In this document: positions 26,374 through 34,722 of the stretch, piece after piece
How positions within the stretch are numbered: position 1 is the first letter of the stretch
Layout of the letters: the number at the start of each line of letters is the position of its first letter
Source of the DNA: Paracoccaceae bacterium
Lineage (GTDB): Bacteria; Pseudomonadota; Alphaproteobacteria; Rhodobacterales; Rhodobacteraceae
DNA length: 64,000 nt
Direction of reading: 5' to 3'
Assembly (NCBI GenBank): GCA_023383015.1
Contig: JAHDXW010000009.1
Location: forward strand, 1 to 64,000
Translations under genes and position numbers: made by a program
The notes under the pieces: generated by a model
What the model was told of the DNA's origin: nothing
Database searches by the model: none
What the model saw: the letters and a program-made list of their open reading frames with translations, nothing else

Positions 26374-27897
26374 ATGCTGCTTGCCACCGGAATCATGCGC
26401 ACGCTCGAGGACCTCGGCGTTCCCGCCGCCGCCTTGACGGGGGACATTCCCGCACGTTCTGCCGTGACCGGCGAGACCCTCGCCGGGGTGCGCCCGGCGA
26501 CGCCATCCGAGACCGCCGCGGCGGTGGCGGCGGCGGCCGATGCGTTCACCGCCTGGCGGCTGGTACCGGCGCCGGTGCGGGGCGAGCTTGTGCGGCTGTG
26601 GGCCGAGGAACTGCGGGGCGCCAAGGAGGCGCTGGGCCGCATCGTCTCGGCCGAGGTCGGCAAGATCGTCTCCGAGGGCCTCGGCGAGGTGCAGGAGATG
26701 ATCGACATCTGCGACTTCGCGGTCGGCCTGTCGCGCCAGCTGCACGGTCTGACCATCGCCTCGGAACGCCCGTCGCACCGGATGATGGAGACCTGGCATC
26801 CGCTCGGCCCGACCGGGATCATCTCGGCCTTCAACTTCCCGGTCGCGGTGTGGTCGTGGAACGCCGCCCTTGCGCTTGTCTGCGGCAACCCGGTCCTGTG
26901 GAAGCCCTCCGAGAAGGCGACGCTGTCGGCGCTGGCCGCGCATGCGATGTTCGACCGCGCGCTGGCGCGCTTCCGCGCCGCCGGCCATGCCGCGCCGGCG
27001 GGGCTGTCGGCCCTTCTGGCCGGCGGCCGGGAGGTCGGCGAGGCGCTGGTCGATGATGCGCGGGTGCCGCTGATCTCGGCCACCGGCTCCACCGCCATGG
27101 GCCGGCGGGTCGGGCCGCGGGTGGCGGCGCGCTTCGGCCGGGCGATCCTGGAACTCGGCGGCAACAACGCCGCCATCGTCTGTCCCTCGGCCGATCTCGA
27201 CCTGACGGTGCGGGGGGTGGCGTTCGCGGCGATGGGCACGGCCGGGCAGCGCTGCACGACGCTGCGCCGGCTGATCGTGCACGAGAGCGTGGCGGCCGAG
27301 CTCGTGGCGCGGCTGAAGCGCGCCTACGGCTCGGTCAGGGTGGGCAACCCGCTCGAGGCCGGCACGCTGGTGGGGCCGCTCGTCGATGCCGCGGCGGGGG
27401 CGGCGATGGACGCCGCGCTGGCCGAGGCGCAGGCCGCCGGCGGCGCGGTGAGCGGGGGCGAGGCGGTGACGGTGGCGGGCTGCGAGGGCGGCGTCTACCG
27501 CCGGCCGGCGCTGGTGGAGATGCCGGCGCAGGCCGGGATCGTGATGCGCGAGACCTTCGCGCCGATCCTCTACGTCATGACGTTCTCCGACCTCGAGGGG
27601 GCGCTGGCGCTGCACAATGCCGTGCCCCAGGGGCTGTCGTCGTCGATCTTCACCAACGACCTTCGCGAGGCCGAGACCTTCCTGTCGGCGGCGGGATCGG
27701 ACTGCGGCATCGCCAACGTCAACATCGGCCCCTCGGGTGCCGAGATCGGCGGCGCCTTCGGCGGCGAGAAGGAGACCGGCGGTGGCCGCGAATCGGGCTC
27801 GGACGCCTGGAGGGGCTACATGCGGCGGGCGACCAACACCATCAACTACGGCCGCTCGCTGCCGCTGGCCCAGGGTGTCCGCTTCGAGCTTGACTGA
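26374..27897 (+). CDS. ALDH7-type aldehyde dehydrogenase (aminoadipate-semialdehyde / piperideine-6-carboxylate)
   Basis: The 507-residue enzyme shows the ALDH7 hallmarks: FNFPVAVWSWNAALALVCGN, the cofactor loop ISATGSTAMGRRVG, the general base in LELGGNNAA and the catalytic cysteine in GTAGQRCTTLRRL near residue 294. The C-terminus carries NVNIGPSGAEIGGAFGGEKE, GGGRESGSDAW and RRATNTINYG. Family members oxidise 2-aminoadipate-6-semialdehyde to aminoadipate in lysine breakdown, or related aldehydes with NAD+. AGGGAG precedes the ATG at 26374. It begins a same-strand run with a binding protein, an iron alcohol dehydrogenase and an AraC regulator. Confidence 0.88.
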   Translation: MLLATGIMRTLEDLGVPAAALTGDIPARSAVTGETLAGVRPATPSETAAAVAAAADAFTAWRLVPAPVRGELVRLWAEELRGAKEALGRIVSAEVGKIVSEGLGEVQEMIDICDFAVGLSRQLHGLTIASERPSHRMMETWHPLGPTGIISAFNFPVAVWSWNAALALVCGNPVLWKPSEKATLSALAAHAMFDRALARFRAAGHAAPAGLSALLAGGREVGEALVDDARVPLISATGSTAMGRRVGPRVAARFGRAILELGGNNAAIVCPSADLDLTVRGVAFAAMGTAGQRCTTLRRLIVHESVAAELVARLKRAYGSVRVGNPLEAGTLVGPLVDAAAGAAMDAALAEAQAAGGAVSGGEAVTVAGCEGGVYRRPALVEMPAQAGIVMRETFAPILYVMTFSDLEGALALHNAVPQGLSSSIFTNDLREAETFLSAAGSDCGIANVNIGPSGAEIGGAFGGEKETGGGRESGSDAWRGYMRRATNTINYGRSLPLAQGVRFELD

Positions 27898-28090
27898 CGG
27901 CGCCGGCGGGGCGGGGCGCGGGCCCGCGGGCGGCGGCGGCAAGAATCAGACCGGCGGATATGGAGCGGGACGGCCGGTGATCCGCGCCCCGCCACGGGAC
28001 GCCTATCGTGGGGCCCTCGGCACGAGGCACCGCGCCCGGCGGCCGGGCCAGGCGGCCCGGGCCATGTCGCGCGACGACAGGGAGGAAGGC

Positions 28091-29350
28091 ATGAGAAAGC
28101 TACTGATCGGCACCGTCTCGGCGGCGGCGCTGGCCGCGCCCGGAATGGCGCTGGCGCAGGACACCATCAAGGTCGGCATCCTCGCCGCCGTCGAGGGCAC
28201 CTTCGCCGCGGGCGGCAAGGACAGCATCCTCAACGTCGATCTCGCGCTGCGGCAGGTGAACTACACCATCGACGGCAAGAGGATCGAGACGGTCGTCGTT
28301 CCCACCGACACCACGCCCGACACCGTCGTGCGCCAGGCCCGCCGGCTGGTCGAGCAGGACGGGGTCGACATCATCCTCGGGCCGCTGTCGGGCTCGGAGG
28401 GGATCGCGATGCGCGACTTCGCCAAGACGATTCCCGGACGTACGGTGATCAACGGCATTTCCGGCGCGCTCGAGACGACCTGGGTCGACCCGGCGCCGAA
28501 CTTCTTCCGCTTCAACCTGGACGGCAACCAGTGGGGCTACGGCCTCGGCTCGTATGTCGTCAACGAGAAGGGCTGGACCCGCGTCGCCACCGTCGCGGCC
28601 GACTATTCCTTCGGCTACACCAACTTCATGGGCTTCGCGGTCGACTTCTGCAAGGCCGGCGGCGAGATCGTCGAGCGCTTCTGGGTGCCGCTCGGATCGT
28701 CGGACTTCGGCGCCGTGATCGCCGCCCTGCCCGAGGATGTCGACGCGATCTACCTTGGCGTCGGCGGCACCGACGCGATCAACTTCCTCAACCAGTACGA
28801 GCAGGCGGGTGCCGAGACCAACCTGATCGGCGGCACCATCATGGCCGACCAGACGGTGCTGACCTCGAAAGGTCGCGCCAAGGACGCGCTGGTCGGCACG
28901 CCGACCTCCGGCCCGTTCGCCATCGACGACCCGAGCCCGGCCTGGCAGGACTACGTGAAGCTCTACCAGGACACCTTCCCCGAGGCCGACCGCTTCCCGA
29001 CCCCGTCGCTGTTCGGCATCGGCTACTACATCGCCACGCTGGCGATGATCCAGGCGCTCGACGCCGTCGACGGCGATCTCTCGGACGGACAGGCGAAGTT
29101 CCACGCGGCGCTCGCGTCGCTGCCGCTCGAGACCCCGCTCGGCACGGTCACGCTGAACGAGAACCGCCAGGCCTCGGGCACGGTGTTCGTCACCGAAGTG
29201 GTCGAGGACGGCCAGGGCGGGCTGACGAGCGTGCTGAAGGCGCGGGTCGACAACGTCACCCAGACGCTCGGCATGACGGCCGACGAGTTCCGCGCCCTCG
29301 GCCTGCCGAGCCGCGACACGCCGGACTGCGACGCGCTCGCCGGCCGCTGA
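28091..29350 (+). CDS. ABC transporter substrate-binding protein, branched-chain amino acid type (orphan)
   Basis: The 419-residue protein has a signal peptide (MRKLLIGTVSAAALAAPGMA, cleavage after LAQ) and the LivJ-like fold: KVGILAAVEGTFAAGGKDS, RRLVEQDGVDIILGPLSGSE, and VATVAADYSFGYTNFMGF. A family 5/6 receptor-ligand domain fills the rest. GGAGGAAGGC lies directly before the ATG. No LivH/M permease or LivG/F ATPase gene adjoins it, so it must share a membrane complex encoded elsewhere or act as a sensor. Its place behind the ALDH gene suggests a ligand that feeds the dehydrogenases (inference). Confidence 0.85.
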   Translation: MRKLLIGTVSAAALAAPGMALAQDTIKVGILAAVEGTFAAGGKDSILNVDLALRQVNYTIDGKRIETVVVPTDTTPDTVVRQARRLVEQDGVDIILGPLSGSEGIAMRDFAKTIPGRTVINGISGALETTWVDPAPNFFRFNLDGNQWGYGLGSYVVNEKGWTRVATVAADYSFGYTNFMGFAVDFCKAGGEIVERFWVPLGSSDFGAVIAALPEDVDAIYLGVGGTDAINFLNQYEQAGAETNLIGGTIMADQTVLTSKGRAKDALVGTPTSGPFAIDDPSPAWQDYVKLYQDTFPEADRFPTPSLFGIGYYIATLAMIQALDAVDGDLSDGQAKFHAALASLPLETPLGTVTLNENRQASGTVFVTEVVEDGQGGLTSVLKARVDNVTQTLGMTADEFRALGLPSRDTPDCDALAGR

Positions 29351-29471
29351 GCCCGCCGGGCCGGGCCGGGTCCGGCGTGGCCATGGGCCCGGCACGCGCG
29401 CCGCGAGACTTCCTGGCGGGCGGCCTGGCGGCCGCCCGCAGCCATTGAGGCCGTGGGCCGGGTCGCGCGCC

Positions 29472-30599
29472 ATGTCGCTCATCACCTATCTCACGCGCGT
29501 CCATTTCGCCGACCGCGTGCTCGAGGACGCGCTCGAGGCCGAGATGGCGATGCTGGGCGCCCGCCGGCCGCTGGTGGTGGCCGACGGCGCCGACGCGCTG
29601 GACCGGCTGATGCTGTCGCTGCCGCGCGGGGCGCGGGCCGAGGCCGCCTTCGTCGCCGCCGCGGGCCCGGTGCGCGAGCACGAGGCCGCCGCCGTGGCGA
29701 CCGCGGCGGCGGGCTGCGACTGCGTGATCGCGGTCGGCGGGGCGGCGGCGATCGACGCGGGCAAGCTGGCGGGGCTGGCCGCGGCCGGGTCGGCGGTGGC
29801 GGTGGCGGCGCTGGTCGCGGGCGAGCGGCTGCACGGCGCAGGCGGCGCCGGGGCCGGGCTGCCGGTGATCGCGGTCCCGACGACCGCCGACAGCGGCGCG
29901 GGGGTGCGCGCTGCGGTCCGGGTGCTGTCGGCGGCGGGCCGGCATGTGTGGCTTCGCGACCGCCGGCTGGTTCCCGCCGCGGCGCTGTGCGACCCCACGC
30001 TGGGCGTGGCCGAAAGCCCGCAGGCGACCGCCGCGGCGGGGCTGGACGCGCTGACCCATTGCCTCGAGACCTATCTCGGCAACGCCTTCAACCCGCCCGC
30101 CGACGGCATCGCGCTGGAGGGGCTGCGCCGCGCCTGGGCGCATCTGGAGCGAGCGGTGGCCGACGGGGCGGACCTTGTCGCCCGCCGCGAACTGCTGGCC
30201 GCGGCGCTGAACGGGGCGCTGGCCGACCAGAAGGGGCTGGGCGGGGTGCACGCGCTCGCCCATGCGCTGGAGGAGGCGCGCGGCGCCGCGGCGCCGCGCC
30301 ACGGCAGCCTGCATGCGGCGCTGCTGCCGCCGGTCCTGGCGTTCAACGCCCCCGCCGGGCGCGACCGCTTCGCCGTCGTGGCCGAGGCGCTGCGCCTGCC
30401 CCATGGCGCCGACCTGCCCGAGGCGATCCTGCGGCTGACCGGGCGGCTGCCCCTGCCCTCGCGGCTGGGGCCATTGGGGCTGGACGGGCCGCTGCTGGAC
30501 CGGGTGGCCCGCCGCGCCGAGGCCGATCCGGCGAACCGGACCAACCCCCGCCTCGCCTCGGCCGAGGATTACCGGGCGATGCTGGAGGCGGCGCTGTGA
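29472..30599 (+). CDS. Iron-containing alcohol dehydrogenase family protein
   Basis: The 375-residue protein follows the group III alcohol dehydrogenase plan. The NAD-binding half has AVGGAAAIDAGKLAGLAA near residue 95 (GGGS replaced by GGAA) and IAVPTTADSGAGV. The metal half has the ligands in GLDALTHCLETYL, GGVHALAHALEE and PRHGSLHAALLPP. It resembles maleylacetate-reductase-like or short-alcohol members; the substrate is unclear. The start ATG at 29472 is preceded only by weak Shine-Dalgarno sequence. It lies 121 bases after the orphan binding protein and 73 before the AraC regulator. Confidence 0.82.
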   Translation: MSLITYLTRVHFADRVLEDALEAEMAMLGARRPLVVADGADALDRLMLSLPRGARAEAAFVAAAGPVREHEAAAVATAAAGCDCVIAVGGAAAIDAGKLAGLAAAGSAVAVAALVAGERLHGAGGAGAGLPVIAVPTTADSGAGVRAAVRVLSAAGRHVWLRDRRLVPAAALCDPTLGVAESPQATAAAGLDALTHCLETYLGNAFNPPADGIALEGLRRAWAHLERAVADGADLVARRELLAAALNGALADQKGLGGVHALAHALEEARGAAAPRHGSLHAALLPPVLAFNAPAGRDRFAVVAEALRLPHGADLPEAILRLTGRLPLPSRLGPLGLDGPLLDRVARRAEADPANRTNPRLASAEDYRAMLEAAL

Positions 30600-30672
30600 G
30601 GGGGGTCGCCACCGCCGCGCGATTTGCTAGCCTCGAGGTGACACGAGTGCACGATTCAGGGAGGATCCGGCG

Positions 30673-31515
30673 ATGAGCACCCCCGTGGCCGTGCTGCACG
30701 GCGCCTTCGGCCGGGTCTGCCTGTACGACATGGACCGGGCCATGGTCGTCCATGCCCACCGCGAGGGGCATCTGATCTTCCATGTCCAGGGCCCGGCGGC
30801 GGAGGTGGTGGTCGACGAGCGCCGCTATCCGCTCGGCCCCGGCCAGGCGGTGGCCATCAGTCCCTGGCAGCCGCATTTCTACCGGCCGGAGCGGGCGGCG
30901 ACGAACACGCTGGCGCTGGTGCTGTACATCAAGCCGGTATGGTTCATCGAGGCCGCGCGCAGCGCCACCTCCAGCCTCAGGTTCGGGCGGGTGGGCATCG
31001 AGGTCGCCGCCCCGATCGCCCGCCGCATCGCCCATGTCGCGCGCACGATGCTGGCCGAGATCGTCACCGACCAGTCGGTGCAGGGGGCGCTGGCCGAGCT
31101 GACGCAGGCCTGCTTCGACCAGTCCTGGCAGTGGACGGCGGAGGGCGGCGCCTTTCTCGGACGGGTGCCGCAGGCCTGGGACTTCCGCATACGCCGGTCG
31201 CTGAACCTGATGCGCGAGTGGCTGGGCGAGGATTTCGGGCTGGACGAGATTGCCCGCGAATCGGGGCTGTCACGGCCGCACTTCTACAAGCTGTTCCGCG
31301 AGACCATGGGGCTGACCCCCAACATCTATCTCAACGCGCTGCGGATGGAGCATGCGATCGAGCGGCTGTCGAGCACCCACGACCCGGTGGCCGACATCGG
31401 CCTCGACCTCGGCTTCGCCAGCCAGTCGAGCTTCTCGCGCTTTTTCATTGCCAACGGGGTGGTCGCGCCTTCGGACTACCGGCGCAGCGTGCTGGTGGCG
31501 CGCCCGCGGGCCTGA
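30673..31515 (+). CDS. AraC family transcriptional regulator
   Basis: The 280-residue protein has an N-terminal cupin-like ligand domain (VVHAHREGHLIFHVQGPAAE and LGPGQAVAISPWQPHFYRP). The C-terminal double helix-turn-helix has LNLMREWLGEDFGLDEIARE, SGLSRPHFYKLFRETMGLTP and DIGLDLGFASQSSFSRFF. It probably controls the adjacent dehydrogenase and binding-protein genes in response to a small molecule (inference). GGGAGGAT precedes the ATG. A perfect hairpin follows its stop. Confidence 0.9.
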   Translation: MSTPVAVLHGAFGRVCLYDMDRAMVVHAHREGHLIFHVQGPAAEVVVDERRYPLGPGQAVAISPWQPHFYRPERAATNTLALVLYIKPVWFIEAARSATSSLRFGRVGIEVAAPIARRIAHVARTMLAEIVTDQSVQGALAELTQACFDQSWQWTAEGGAFLGRVPQAWDFRIRRSLNLMREWLGEDFGLDEIARESGLSRPHFYKLFRETMGLTPNIYLNALRMEHAIERLSSTHDPVADIGLDLGFASQSSFSRFFIANGVVAPSDYRRSVLVARPRA

Positions 31516-31518
31516 GAC

Positions 31519-31544
31519 GGGCTAGCCGCGCGCGCGGCTAGCCC
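31519..31544. terminator. Bidirectional terminator between the AraC gene and znuB
   Basis: A perfect 26-base palindrome with arms GGGCTAGCCGCGC begins 4 bases after the AraC stop codon. The znuB TAG stop (31540-31538) lies inside it. It can fold identically on both strands, which suits two genes that converge with no other gap. Confidence 0.75.
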
Positions 31545-32335
31545 CGCCCGAGCAGCGGCTGGAGCGCCACGCTGAGCGCGAAGAGGAGCGCCGCGGCGGC
31601 CACGATCGAGGGGCCGGCGGGGGTGTCAAGGGCGAGCGATGCGGCCAGCCCTGCGGCCACGGCGGCCGCGCCGATGGCGACCGCGGCGGCGGCCATTGCC
31701 TCGGGGCTGCGGGCGAAGGCGCGGGCCGCCGCCGCCGGGACGATCAGCATGGCCGCGATCAGCAGCGCGCCGACGACCTTGATCGCCACCGCCACGACCA
31801 CCGCGAGCGCGACCGTCAGCGCCATCCGCTCGCGCGCAGGGGCGATGCCGGCGGCATGGGCGAGATCCTCCGACAGCGTCGCGGTGAGCAGCGCCGACCA
31901 GCGCCAGGCGATCAGCGCCGCCACGCCTCCGGTCCCTGCGGCGATGGCCGCAAGGTCGGACCAGCGGACGGCGAGGATGTCGCCGAAGAGATAGGCCGCG
32001 AGGTCGACCCGGACACCGGGCAGGAAGGAAACCGCCACCAGCCCGAAGGCGAGCGCGGAATGGGCGAGCACGCCGAGGGTGGTGTCCATCGCCCAGCCGC
32101 GCCCGGCCAGCGTGGACACGGTCGCCGCCATCGCCAGCGCCACGGCGAGCGTGCCGGCGTAGAGCGACAGGTCGAAGGCGAGCGCGAGCGCGACGCCGAG
32201 GATCGCGGCGTGGGCGGTGGCGTCGCCGAAATAGGCCATCCGGCGCCACACCACGAAGCAGCCGAGCGGGCCGGCGGCGAGCACCAGCGCAAGCCCCGCC
32301 AGCCCGGCGCGCAGGACGAAGCCCTCGACCATCAT
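31538..32335 (-). CDS. znuB: Zinc ABC transporter permease ZnuB
   Basis: The 265-residue membrane protein has about eight helices and ABC-3 family blocks: VVWRRMAYFGDATAHAAILG near residue 30, FGDILAVRWSDL, and IKVVGALLIAAMLIVPAAAA near residue 195. It forms the channel of the ZnuABC zinc importer. Its ATG overlaps the znuC stop codon (ATGA), and a second ATG lies one codon later. Transcription runs zur-znuC-znuB from a Zur-controlled promoter region at about 33600. Confidence 0.94.
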   Translation of the reverse strand: MMVEGFVLRAGLAGLALVLAAGPLGCFVVWRRMAYFGDATAHAAILGVALALAFDLSLYAGTLAVALAMAATVSTLAGRGWAMDTTLGVLAHSALAFGLVAVSFLPGVRVDLAAYLFGDILAVRWSDLAAIAAGTGGVAALIAWRWSALLTATLSEDLAHAAGIAPARERMALTVALAVVVAVAIKVVGALLIAAMLIVPAAAARAFARSPEAMAAAAVAIGAAAVAAGLAASLALDTPAGPSIVAAAALLFALSVALQPLLGRG

Positions 32336-33090
32336 GCCTCGCCCGCATGGTGGTGGCGGTCGCCGTCGCCGTCGCGGGCGTGGTCGTGGCGGTGGTCGTG
32401 GACGTGGCGGTAGAGCGCCAGCGCGCCGCCGGTACCGGTTCCGAACAGCGCCCGGTAGGCCGGCGCCGCCGCCACCACCGAGGGCGTGCCCTCGCAGCAG
32501 ACATGGCCGTTCAGGCAGACGACGCGGTCGGAGGCGGCCATCACCACATGCAGGTCGTGGCTGACCATCAGCACCGCGCAGCCGAGGTCGCGGCGGAGGT
32601 CTTCGACAAGACGGTAGAAATCGGCCTGGCCGGGCTGGTCGAGGCCCTGGGTGGGTTCGTCCAGAACGAGGAGTTCGGGTGTCTCGAGCAGCGCGCGAGC
32701 GAGCAGCGCGCGCTGGAACTGCCCGCCCGAGAGCCCCGCCATCTGCCGCCCGCCGAGCCCGGCGATGCCGCTCCGCGCCAGCGCCGCGGCGATCCGCCCG
32801 GCAGGCTGGCGGCGGGGCAGCGACAGGAAACGGGCGACGGTGAGCGGCAGGCCGGGGTCGATGGCCAGCCGCTGGGGCACATAGCCGATGCGCAGCCCCG
32901 CGCGCCGCAGCACCCGGCCGGCGATCGGCCTGAGGATGCCGAGAAGCGCCCGCAGAAGGGTCGACTTGCCCGAGCCGTTGGGGCCGACGATGGTGACGAT
33001 CTCGCCCGGCGCGATGCGGAAATCGACGCCGGCAAGCACCGTGGCGGCGCCGAGGCGCACCGTCAGCCCCTCGGCCGCGAGCAGGTTCAC
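32332..33090 (-). CDS. znuC: Zinc ABC transporter ATP-binding protein ZnuC
   Basis: The 252-residue ATPase has Walker A GPNGSGKST (residue 36), the signature LSGGQFQRALLARAL, Walker B LLVLDEPTQGLD and the H-loop VSHDLHVV. It powers zinc import through ZnuB. The C-terminus is rich in histidine (HVHDHRHDHA and later RHHHAG), which may sense or buffer zinc at the membrane. Translation starts at GTG 33090, overlapping the zur stop (GTGA), and its stop overlaps znuB. Confidence 0.94.
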   Translation of the reverse strand: MNLLAAEGLTVRLGAATVLAGVDFRIAPGEIVTIVGPNGSGKSTLLRALLGILRPIAGRVLRRAGLRIGYVPQRLAIDPGLPLTVARFLSLPRRQPAGRIAAALARSGIAGLGGRQMAGLSGGQFQRALLARALLETPELLVLDEPTQGLDQPGQADFYRLVEDLRRDLGCAVLMVSHDLHVVMAASDRVVCLNGHVCCEGTPSVVAAAPAYRALFGTGTGGALALYRHVHDHRHDHARDGDGDRHHHAGEA

Positions 33091-33584
33091 GGCGCCTCGG
33101 CCCGGCAGGCCGGGCAGAGCCCGGTGGCCTCGAGGCTGGCGCGCTCGACGGCAAAGCCGGTCTCGGCGGCAGCGGCCTCGACGGCGGCACGCACCCGCCC
33201 GCCCGGCGCCTCGGCCAGCGCCTCGCAACGCCGGCAGATCAGGAACAGCGCCTGGTGGGCCTCGCCGGGGCGCATGCAGGCGGCAAAGGCGTTCAGCCGC
33301 CGAATTCGGTGGACCAGGCCCATCGCCTCGAGGAACTCCAGCGCCCGGTAGGCGACGGGCGGCTGGCCGCCGAAGCCGTCGGAGCGCAGCCGCTCCAGCA
33401 CCTCGTAGGCGCCGAGCGCGCGATGCGCCTCGAGCAGGATCTCGAGCGTCCGGCGCCGCACCGGCGTCAGCCGCGCCCCTTGCGCGGCGCACAGCGCCTC
33501 GGCCTGCGCGAGCCCTGCGGCGGAGCAGGCGGCATGGTCGTGGTCGGCGAAGGCGCAGGCGGCGGGGATGGCGGTGTCGGGCAT
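33087..33584 (-). CDS. zur: Zinc uptake regulator Zur (Fur family)
   Basis: The 165-residue repressor has a winged helix (LTPVRRRTLEILLEAHRALG, then GGQPPVAYRALEFLEAMGLV) and a metal-binding dimer domain with HQALFLICRRCEAL and CPAC near the end, the two CxxC pairs of a structural zinc site. A histidine-rich leader (HDHAAC) precedes the helix domain. It should repress its own operon and znuA when zinc is plentiful. Its ATG lies 5 bases from the first Zur box, so autoregulation is likely. Confidence 0.93.
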   Translation of the reverse strand: MPDTAIPAACAFADHDHAACSAAGLAQAEALCAAQGARLTPVRRRTLEILLEAHRALGAYEVLERLRSDGFGGQPPVAYRALEFLEAMGLVHRIRRLNAFAACMRPGEAHQALFLICRRCEALAEAPGGRVRAAVEAAAAETGFAVERASLEATGLCPACRAEAP

Positions 33585-33589
33585 CTCGG

Positions 33590-33637
33590 GTTACGTCATA
33601 ACATCTCTTGACACGTTACAGGATAACATCCTAGACG
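33590..33637. promoter_or_regulatory. Divergent promoter region with two Zur boxes
   Basis: Two 16-base direct repeats, GTTACGTCATAACATC (33590-33605) and GTTACAGGATAACATC (33615-33630), match at 13 of 16 positions and start 25 bases apart. Each is an imperfect palindrome of the GTTAT-N3-GTAAC type. For znuA, TTGACA (33608-33613) and a weak TAGACG (33632-33637) form a promoter with box 2 in the spacer. Box 1 lies five bases from the zur start codon. Zinc-loaded Zur can thus shut both arms. Confidence 0.82.
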
Positions 33638-33671
33638 CACCCCGCATCCGCCACAAGCCCCGGAGCCGCCC

Positions 33672-34682
33672 ATGCGCCCCGCCGCCGCCCCCCTCTTTGC
33701 GCTTGCCCTCTTCGCCGCCCCGGCCGCGGCCGGAACCCCGCAGGTGGTCACCGACCTGCCGGCCGTCCATGCGCTTGCCGCGCGCGTCATGGCCGGGGTC
33801 GGCAGCCCGGCCATCCTGCTTGACCAGGGCGCCGACCCCCACAGCTTCCACCTCCGCCCGAGCCAGGCGCGCGCTCTGGCGGCGGCCGATCTGGTGTTGT
33901 GGGTCGGGCCCGAGCTGACGCCCTGGCTGGAGCGCGCGCTCGAGGGCACCGGGGGCGCAGCGCGCGCGGTGGCGCTGCTGCGCGCCGAAGGGGTGACGCA
34001 GCGCCCCTACGGCGCCGGCCACGTCGGGGAGGACCACGGGCACGGGGACGGCGAGGAGCACGGGAACGGCCATGATCACGCCGATGACCCTGATCACGCC
34101 CATGGCCATGAGCACGCCGATGATCACGCCCATGGCGACGGGGAGGGTCATGACCATGGGGGGGCCGACCCGCACGCCTGGCTGGACCCCGCCAATGCCC
34201 GCGCCTGGGTGGCGGCGATCGCGGCCGAGCTGGCCCGTGCCGATGCCGCCAACGCCGTTCGCTACGCCGCCAACGCCGCCGCCGCGACCGCCGAGATCGA
34301 CGCGATGGAGGCCGAGGTGCGGGCGATCCTTGCCCCGGTGGGGACGACGCCGGTGCTTGTCTTCCACGACGCCTACGCACATTTCGCCGCCGCCTTCGGG
34401 CTGAACGTGGCCGGCACCATCGCGCTGGGCGACGCCGCCGCGCCGGGGGCTGCGCGGCTGGCCGAGACGCGCGCGCTGATCGCGGCGCTGGGGCCGGTCT
34501 GTGTCTTCCCCGAGGTCCAGCACGACGTCCGGCTTGCCGAGGTTGCCATCGAGGGCACCCCTGCCCGGCTGGGCGCGCCGCTCGATCCCGAGGGGACCTC
34601 GCTGGACTTCGGCCCCGGCCTCTATGCGGCGCTGCTGAAGGGGCTCGCGACGGCGATCGCGGACTGCGTCGCGGGTGGGTGA
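33672..34682 (+). CDS. znuA: Zinc ABC transporter substrate-binding protein ZnuA
   Basis: The 336-residue periplasmic protein has a signal peptide (cleavage after APAAA). The cluster A-I fold is shown by VVTDLPAVHALAARVM, DQGADPHSFHLRPSQARAL and DPHAWLDPANARAW; the histidines in these three blocks with HDAYAHF are the zinc ligands. A very long His/Asp/Gly-rich loop (about 116-164, many HDH and HGH units) is typical of zinc-specific members. It delivers zinc to ZnuBC, and diverges from zur-znuC-znuB across the two Zur boxes. Confidence 0.95.
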   Translation: MRPAAAPLFALALFAAPAAAGTPQVVTDLPAVHALAARVMAGVGSPAILLDQGADPHSFHLRPSQARALAAADLVLWVGPELTPWLERALEGTGGAARAVALLRAEGVTQRPYGAGHVGEDHGHGDGEEHGNGHDHADDPDHAHGHEHADDHAHGDGEGHDHGGADPHAWLDPANARAWVAAIAAELARADAANAVRYAANAAAATAEIDAMEAEVRAILAPVGTTPVLVFHDAYAHFAAAFGLNVAGTIALGDAAAPGAARLAETRALIAALGPVCVFPEVQHDVRLAEVAIEGTPARLGAPLDPEGTSLDFGPGLYAALLKGLATAIADCVAGG

Positions 34683-34722
34683 GCGCGCGTGCGGCACGGC
34701 CGCCGCGGCAGCGCGCGCCGCC

